Shown here piece after piece: positions 60,525 to 64,000 of a DNA stretch of 64,000 bases. The notes below the pieces were generated by a model. It had not been told where the DNA came from. It worked only from the letters and a program-made list of their open reading frames with translations, and searched no databases. Numbering within the stretch: the stretch's first letter is position 1; each line of letters starts with the position of its first letter. The DNA is from Archangium lipolyticum. Its GTDB lineage: Bacteria > Myxococcota > Myxococcia > Myxococcales > Myxococcaceae. The stretch is from assembly GCF_024623785.1 (NCBI RefSeq), contig NZ_JANKBZ010000007.1, forward strand, positions 248,001 to 312,000, given 5' to 3'. The position numbers and the translations under genes are program-made.

Positions 60525-62918
60525 TTGGACGCCGCCGTCTCGTACCCCACCGTCCTCCTCGGGCTGGGGCGCTTCGGCCACGAGGTCATCGGCCGCGCCC
60601 TCCAGTCCCTGGAGGCCTCTTCGCCGCTGCTGGGTGTGCTGCGCTGCGAGCCCTCGGGCGTGGCCGCGGGGCTCCAGCCCCTGTTGGAGGATCTGCTGCG
60701 CGCGGGCCGTGGTTCGGGCGAGCGGCGCGACCAACGGTTGGACATCGTCGCCTTCGCCGCCGCGCTGCAGGGCGGCGGCGAGGACCTGCTCACCGCGTGC
60801 GAGCAGGCCGCGCGGCTGCTCGCCGAGGGCTATGGCGCCATGTTCCCTCCGGATCGGCCTCCGGAGCAGCGCACCGCCACGTTGCACCTCGTGGTGCAGG
60901 TGCCGGCGCTGTCCAACCCCCGCGCGTCCGTGGCCCTCTCTCGACTCGCCGCCCTGGAGAGCTGGGCCCGCGCCCGCCCCGTGTTCCCCCTGGTGGCCCG
61001 CATCTGGCTCGTGTCCCAGCAGACCGCCGCTGGCACCCTCACCTCCGAGGAGATGGTGTCCTCGTGCGCTTCCTTCGCGCTCGGCATGGTGGCCTCGGGG
61101 CTGCGCACCGAGGATGAGGTGTCCCGCCGCATGGCCCACCCGGCGCGTGACGAGGGGCTCGTGGGCTTCGTCTCGCTGGCCTCGGTGGAGCTGCCCGAGT
61201 CCCGCCTGCGTGCCTATGCCGCCGCCCGTGCCGCCTATGACGGACTGGGCGTGCTGGTGACGCGCGTGCAGGAGCCCGTGGCCGACGCCACCCTGGCCAT
61301 GGGGGCCGTCTCCGCGCTTCAACATGACCGCTGGCTCGCGCCCTTCGTCGAGGGCCAGGCCGCGCAGCTCTCCCGGCGCCTCGCCGCCGAGCTGTCCCGC
61401 TCGCCGGTGGATCTGCCCGCCGACATCCGCGTGGGGCCCCTCGATACCCCCGAGGAGATCCGCGCCAACCACTCCGGGCTCTTCAAACCGGCCTCGGTGG
61501 AGGCCGCGCCCACCACCGTGGACCAGGCCCGCACCGACGAGACCTTCCGCGCGCTCGACCGCGCCGAGGCCGAGGTGGCCGCCTCGGTGGAGCAGGGCAT
61601 CCAGGCGGTGTTCGATGCCTCGCTCGGGCCCACCTCGGGCCTGTTCCAGCTCCCCGCCGTCGAGCAGGGGCTGAAGCGCGTCATCGCTCATCTCCACGAC
61701 GAGCAGGCCCAGGAGGAGGCGACCCTGCGGAAGTTGGACCCCTCCCAGCCTCCGGGCCCTCCTCCGGATCCGCACCGCGAGGAGCTGGAGCACGCCCTGC
61801 TGGAGCTGCCCTCGAAGCGGCTGGCGCTCGCGGCCGCCGCGGCGCTCGCGCTGGCCGTGCTGCTGGGCGTCTCCTTCGGGACGCTGTCCCTCATGACTCC
61901 GGCCGTGGTGCCCGCGGGTGGCACGCCCTCGCTCCAGGTAGCCGCGCCCACCGCTCCGGCCGCCACCGGCTTCGACTGGCGCGAGGCCCTGCCGTGGATT
62001 CTCGGGGCGCTCGCCGCGCTGGGCACCGGGGGCGGGTGGCTCTACTTCGTCGGCAACCACACCCGCAAGGAAGTGCGCCGTGTGCTGAAGCTCCGGCGCG
62101 ATGCGCTGGAGTCGCTCGTCAGCCGCGGTGGGGGAGGGCGGCGCGCGAAGCAGGCGGAGTTGCAGCTCGTGGTGCGCCGCAAGCGTGCCCGCCGGGGTGC
62201 CATCCTCGCCCTGGAGAACGCCGTGGCCCGGTTGCAGGCCGTTCGCCGCGCGCTCCTGGAGGCGAGGGATCGCAAGCGCCAGGAGCTTCAGGCGCTCGGG
62301 GTGAACCCGGCCGCCGAGGCCCGGTTGGATGACCTCGGGCCGCTGCTCGGCGCGGGGGGACTGCTCCATGGCTCGCTCATGCCTCCGGAGGTCCTCAGCC
62401 GGTGGATCGCCGCCCGCCGGGAGATCTCCGAGGACCGTGTCTGGGCCGACCGGCTCCTCGAAGGTGCCTGGCCCGAGGGCGGGCTGCTCGAGGACGTCCC
62501 GTGCGGCGACCCCGAGCGCATCACCGAGCTGAGCCGCCGTCAGGTACGGCCTCTCGCCGAGCGCAGCGTGCTGGATGACGCCGAGGGCGGACAGCAGGCG
62601 GCGGACGTGCTGCGGGACTTCGGCTCGCGGATGGGGGCGATGCTCGCTCCTCCGTGCCAGCCGTTGAACGCCCATGGAGATCCGGTGCTCGGCATCCGTC
62701 CCGGCGAGGGTTTCGTCATCGCTCCGTCGGCGGGGCGCGAGTCGCTCGACGCCGGGCTGCGGGACGTGCCCACCCGGCTCCCCGTGCTCTGGTCTCCCTC
62801 GAAGGCCGCGCGCGTCATCTTCCTCCGCACCTGGGAGGGCCTCTCCGTGGAGGAGGTCGTTCGAGGCGCTCGTTCCATGCCGCAGCCGGCCGTGGCGGCC
62901 CCGCGAGGTACGCGATGA
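60525..62918 (+). CDS. Membrane protein with Rossmann-like N-terminus related to the tubulin-like partner
   Basis: A 797-residue protein. Residues about 8-240 look like a Rossmann-type nucleotide fold with the loop GLGRFGHEV at residue 13, similar to the start of the preceding tubulin-like protein, but a GGTGSG signature is missing (the nearest text is ALQGGGEDLL). Two membrane helices lie near residues 428-455 (LALAVLLGVSFGTLSLM) and 488-510 (ILGALAALGTGGGWLYF), flanked by helical, Arg-rich segments (RRAKQAELQLVVRRKRAR). The remaining C-terminal part is soluble. It may be a degenerate tubulin-like subunit that tethers the polymer to the membrane (inference). The start is TTG, with GAGGAG inside the end of the previous gene, one base away. 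Confidence 0.65.
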   Translation: MDAAVSYPTVLLGLGRFGHEVIGRALQSLEASSPLLGVLRCEPSGVAAGLQPLLEDLLRAGRGSGERRDQRLDIVAFAAALQGGGEDLLTACEQAARLLAEGYGAMFPPDRPPEQRTATLHLVVQVPALSNPRASVALSRLAALESWARARPVFPLVARIWLVSQQTAAGTLTSEEMVSSCASFALGMVASGLRTEDEVSRRMAHPARDEGLVGFVSLASVELPESRLRAYAAARAAYDGLGVLVTRVQEPVADATLAMGAVSALQHDRWLAPFVEGQAAQLSRRLAAELSRSPVDLPADIRVGPLDTPEEIRANHSGLFKPASVEAAPTTVDQARTDETFRALDRAEAEVAASVEQGIQAVFDASLGPTSGLFQLPAVEQGLKRVIAHLHDEQAQEEATLRKLDPSQPPGPPPDPHREELEHALLELPSKRLALAAAAALALAVLLGVSFGTLSLMTPAVVPAGGTPSLQVAAPTAPAATGFDWREALPWILGALAALGTGGGWLYFVGNHTRKEVRRVLKLRRDALESLVSRGGGGRRAKQAELQLVVRRKRARRGAILALENAVARLQAVRRALLEARDRKRQELQALGVNPAAEARLDDLGPLLGAGGLLHGSLMPPEVLSRWIAARREISEDRVWADRLLEGAWPEGGLLEDVPCGDPERITELSRRQVRPLAERSVLDDAEGGQQAADVLRDFGSRMGAMLAPPCQPLNAHGDPVLGIRPGEGFVIAPSAGRESLDAGLRDVPTRLPVLWSPSKAARVIFLRTWEGLSVEEVVRGARSMPQPAVAAPRGTR

Positions 62919-64000
62919 CCTTGCAACTCCCCCATCCGGCCGTCCTGGCGACGGTCGCCTATCTGATGGTGTGGGGCCTCGTGCTCATCACGCCCGTGTT
63001 CGCCTGGGCCCTGGCGGCGCTGGTGGTGGGTCCCGGTCCCAACTCCCGCTGGCGCCGTGCCGCCCTTCCCGTGGGCAAGGGCGTCCTCTTCTCCCTGGCC
63101 CTGGTGCTCGCCACCCGGCTGGTGGAGGCCGCCAGTGCCTCCATGCATGACGGGCCGCTCGGCTGGCTCTCCGCGCTCGAGCAGGCGCTGACCCACGGCG
63201 CCACCGCGATGACGTGGTTCCCCGTGGATGCCGTCCTGCTGCTGGCACTGCCTCATGCCGCCCTCTTCCTGCTCGCGGTGGCGGTGTTCGCGTTCCAGGA
63301 GGCGAACCGCAAGTTCGGCATACCCTTCCGTGTGCCGCTCGCGGATCCGCTGGCGTTGGTCCTGGTCGTGGTGCCGGTGCTGGCCCTCATCGCCGTGGAC
63401 GGAGCGTGGCGGCAGGCACGGCCTCGCGCGCTGCTCGACGTGGCCGCCGTGTTGCCCATGCTGTGCATGGCGCTCGCGGTGTGGACGCGCGCCGAGCGTC
63501 TCTCGCCTCCTCCCGTGAAGGAAGAGGCTCCCCGTCCGCAGGTGCCCGCTCCCGTGCGCGCGGATGTCCCGGCGCTCTGGCGGAAGCTGGGGGCCCTCGA
63601 CGCCAGCGCGCGCCCGCTGCTCGCGACACAGGGCGCGAGCAACGCGGATGCCGCTCCGGCCTGGAGCGCCGCCGCGTGGCGGGATGCCGGTGCACTCGGG
63701 GCTCCTCCCCGGGCGCTGGAGGAGATCGCCAGTGCCTGGGGGTCGCCCCAGCAGGGCTGGCTGGTGGGCGACCTGCCCGATCCGACGGAGCGGCACTTCC
63801 TCACCTCGTGCGTGCTGCTCGCGCTCCAGCGCGAGGGTCTGCCGTGCCTCGTCATCAGCGATGAGCCGGAGGCCCTGCGCGACGCGGTGCTCGAGGCCAT
63901 CTCGCGCAGTGGCTCGTGGCCCTCGGGGCCGTTGCTGGCCGGCGAGGCGGCGATGCGTGAGGCCTTCGCGGGCAACCGGATGCCGGCCGCCGTCTTCCTG
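62915..64000 (+). CDS. Multi-pass membrane protein with soluble domain (3' end outside window)
   Basis: A partial gene of 362 codons running off the window. The ATG overlaps the previous stop by four bases (ATGA). About five hydrophobic segments lie within residues 8-183 (VLATVAYLMVWGLVLITPVF, VLFSLALVLATRLVE, VLLLALPHAALFLLAVAVF, LVLVVVPVLALIAV, VLPMLCMALAVW), followed by a soluble domain. The visible soluble part (FLTSCVLLALQREGLPCLVISDEPEALRD begins near residue 292) is loosely like the start of a nucleotide-dependent DEAD-type helicase domain, but no Walker A motif is present in the visible portion. The assignment is therefore left open. As the last visible gene of the operon it is expected to work at the membrane with the vWA and tubulin-like proteins. 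Confidence 0.6.
   Translation, partial: MTLQLPHPAVLATVAYLMVWGLVLITPVFAWALAALVVGPGPNSRWRRAALPVGKGVLFSLALVLATRLVEAASASMHDGPLGWLSALEQALTHGATAMTWFPVDAVLLLALPHAALFLLAVAVFAFQEANRKFGIPFRVPLADPLALVLVVVPVLALIAVDGAWRQARPRALLDVAAVLPMLCMALAVWTRAERLSPPPVKEEAPRPQVPAPVRADVPALWRKLGALDASARPLLATQGASNADAAPAWSAAAWRDAGALGAPPRALEEIASAWGSPQQGWLVGDLPDPTERHFLTSCVLLALQREGLPCLVISDEPEALRDAVLEAISRSGSWPSGPLLAGEAAMREAFAGNRMPAAVFL

Noticed and set aside
57245-60793. An 1182-codon open frame opposite the tubulin-like gene
   Set aside because: It is an antisense shadow; the plus-strand gene has the glycine loop and tubulin signature and fits the operon spacing.

Overview
The window is very G+C-rich and densely coding, and no RNA gene was seen. 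It looks like the chromosome of a fruiting myxobacterium (Myxococcota, probably the Archangium/Cystobacter branch). The signs are large hybrid histidine kinases with poly-HAMP arrays, an FHA-GAF-cyclase, an S46 peptidase, a double-length UvrA, a P450 and a terpene cyclase, a SET-domain protein, frequent GTG/TTG starts, and long open antisense frames caused by codon bias. The genus is an inference from family content only.

Layout. 1-7.2 kb: the 3' part of a TPM-domain/zinc-ribbon protein, a DJ-1/PfpI protein, a HAD phosphatase divergent from a membrane glycosyltransferase, a YgiQ-type radical SAM enzyme, and two small proteins. 7.2-16.9 kb: a minus-strand signalling operon made of a REC-GAF-kinase-REC hybrid, a 2137-residue kinase with eleven 92-residue HAMP modules plus three receivers, and a CheR methyltransferase. 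17.1-19.3 kb: an XRE regulator with an inverted repeat over its start codon, DUF2267, DUF423 and a SET-domain protein with a basic tail. 19.3-25.5 kb: an S9 peptidase, a class V aminotransferase and a cysE-cysK pair, punctuated by three copies of a dispersed hairpin element. 25.6-27.2 kb: a DUF6249 membrane protein, an ECF sigma factor and a small membrane protein. 27.2-30.4 kb: an orphan class II diterpene cyclase and a discoidin/polysaccharide-lyase lipoprotein. 30.8-37.4 kb: an S46 dipeptidyl-peptidase, an unusual two-domain lipoprotein, an M18 aminopeptidase and an FHA-GAF-adenylate cyclase. 37.4-41.8 kb (minus strand): a hybrid kinase, a trypsin-like protease and a P450. 42.0-49.1 kb: a tandem UvrA, a toxin-antitoxin module whose MazF-like toxin is broken, and a multi-pass membrane protein.

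The most interesting part is 49.2-64.0 kb, a tightly coupled plus-strand operon that runs off the window. In order it encodes a zinc-ribbon FHA protein; an exported vWA protein with one membrane span and a cytoplasmic FHA domain; a membrane-anchored PP2C phosphatase; two exported proteins (the second with a vWA domain) sharing the same single span and the same unrecognised cytoplasmic C-terminal domain; a tubulin/FtsZ-superfamily protein with a long helical extension; a second protein with a similar N-terminal glycine loop but no tubulin signature and two membrane spans; and a further membrane protein cut by the window edge. Junctions overlap by 1-4 bases or are separated by 1 to about 23. I infer an envelope-spanning apparatus in which periplasmic adhesion-type domains are linked to a cytoplasmic tubulin-like polymer and controlled by phosphorylation. 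No kinase for it is visible here.
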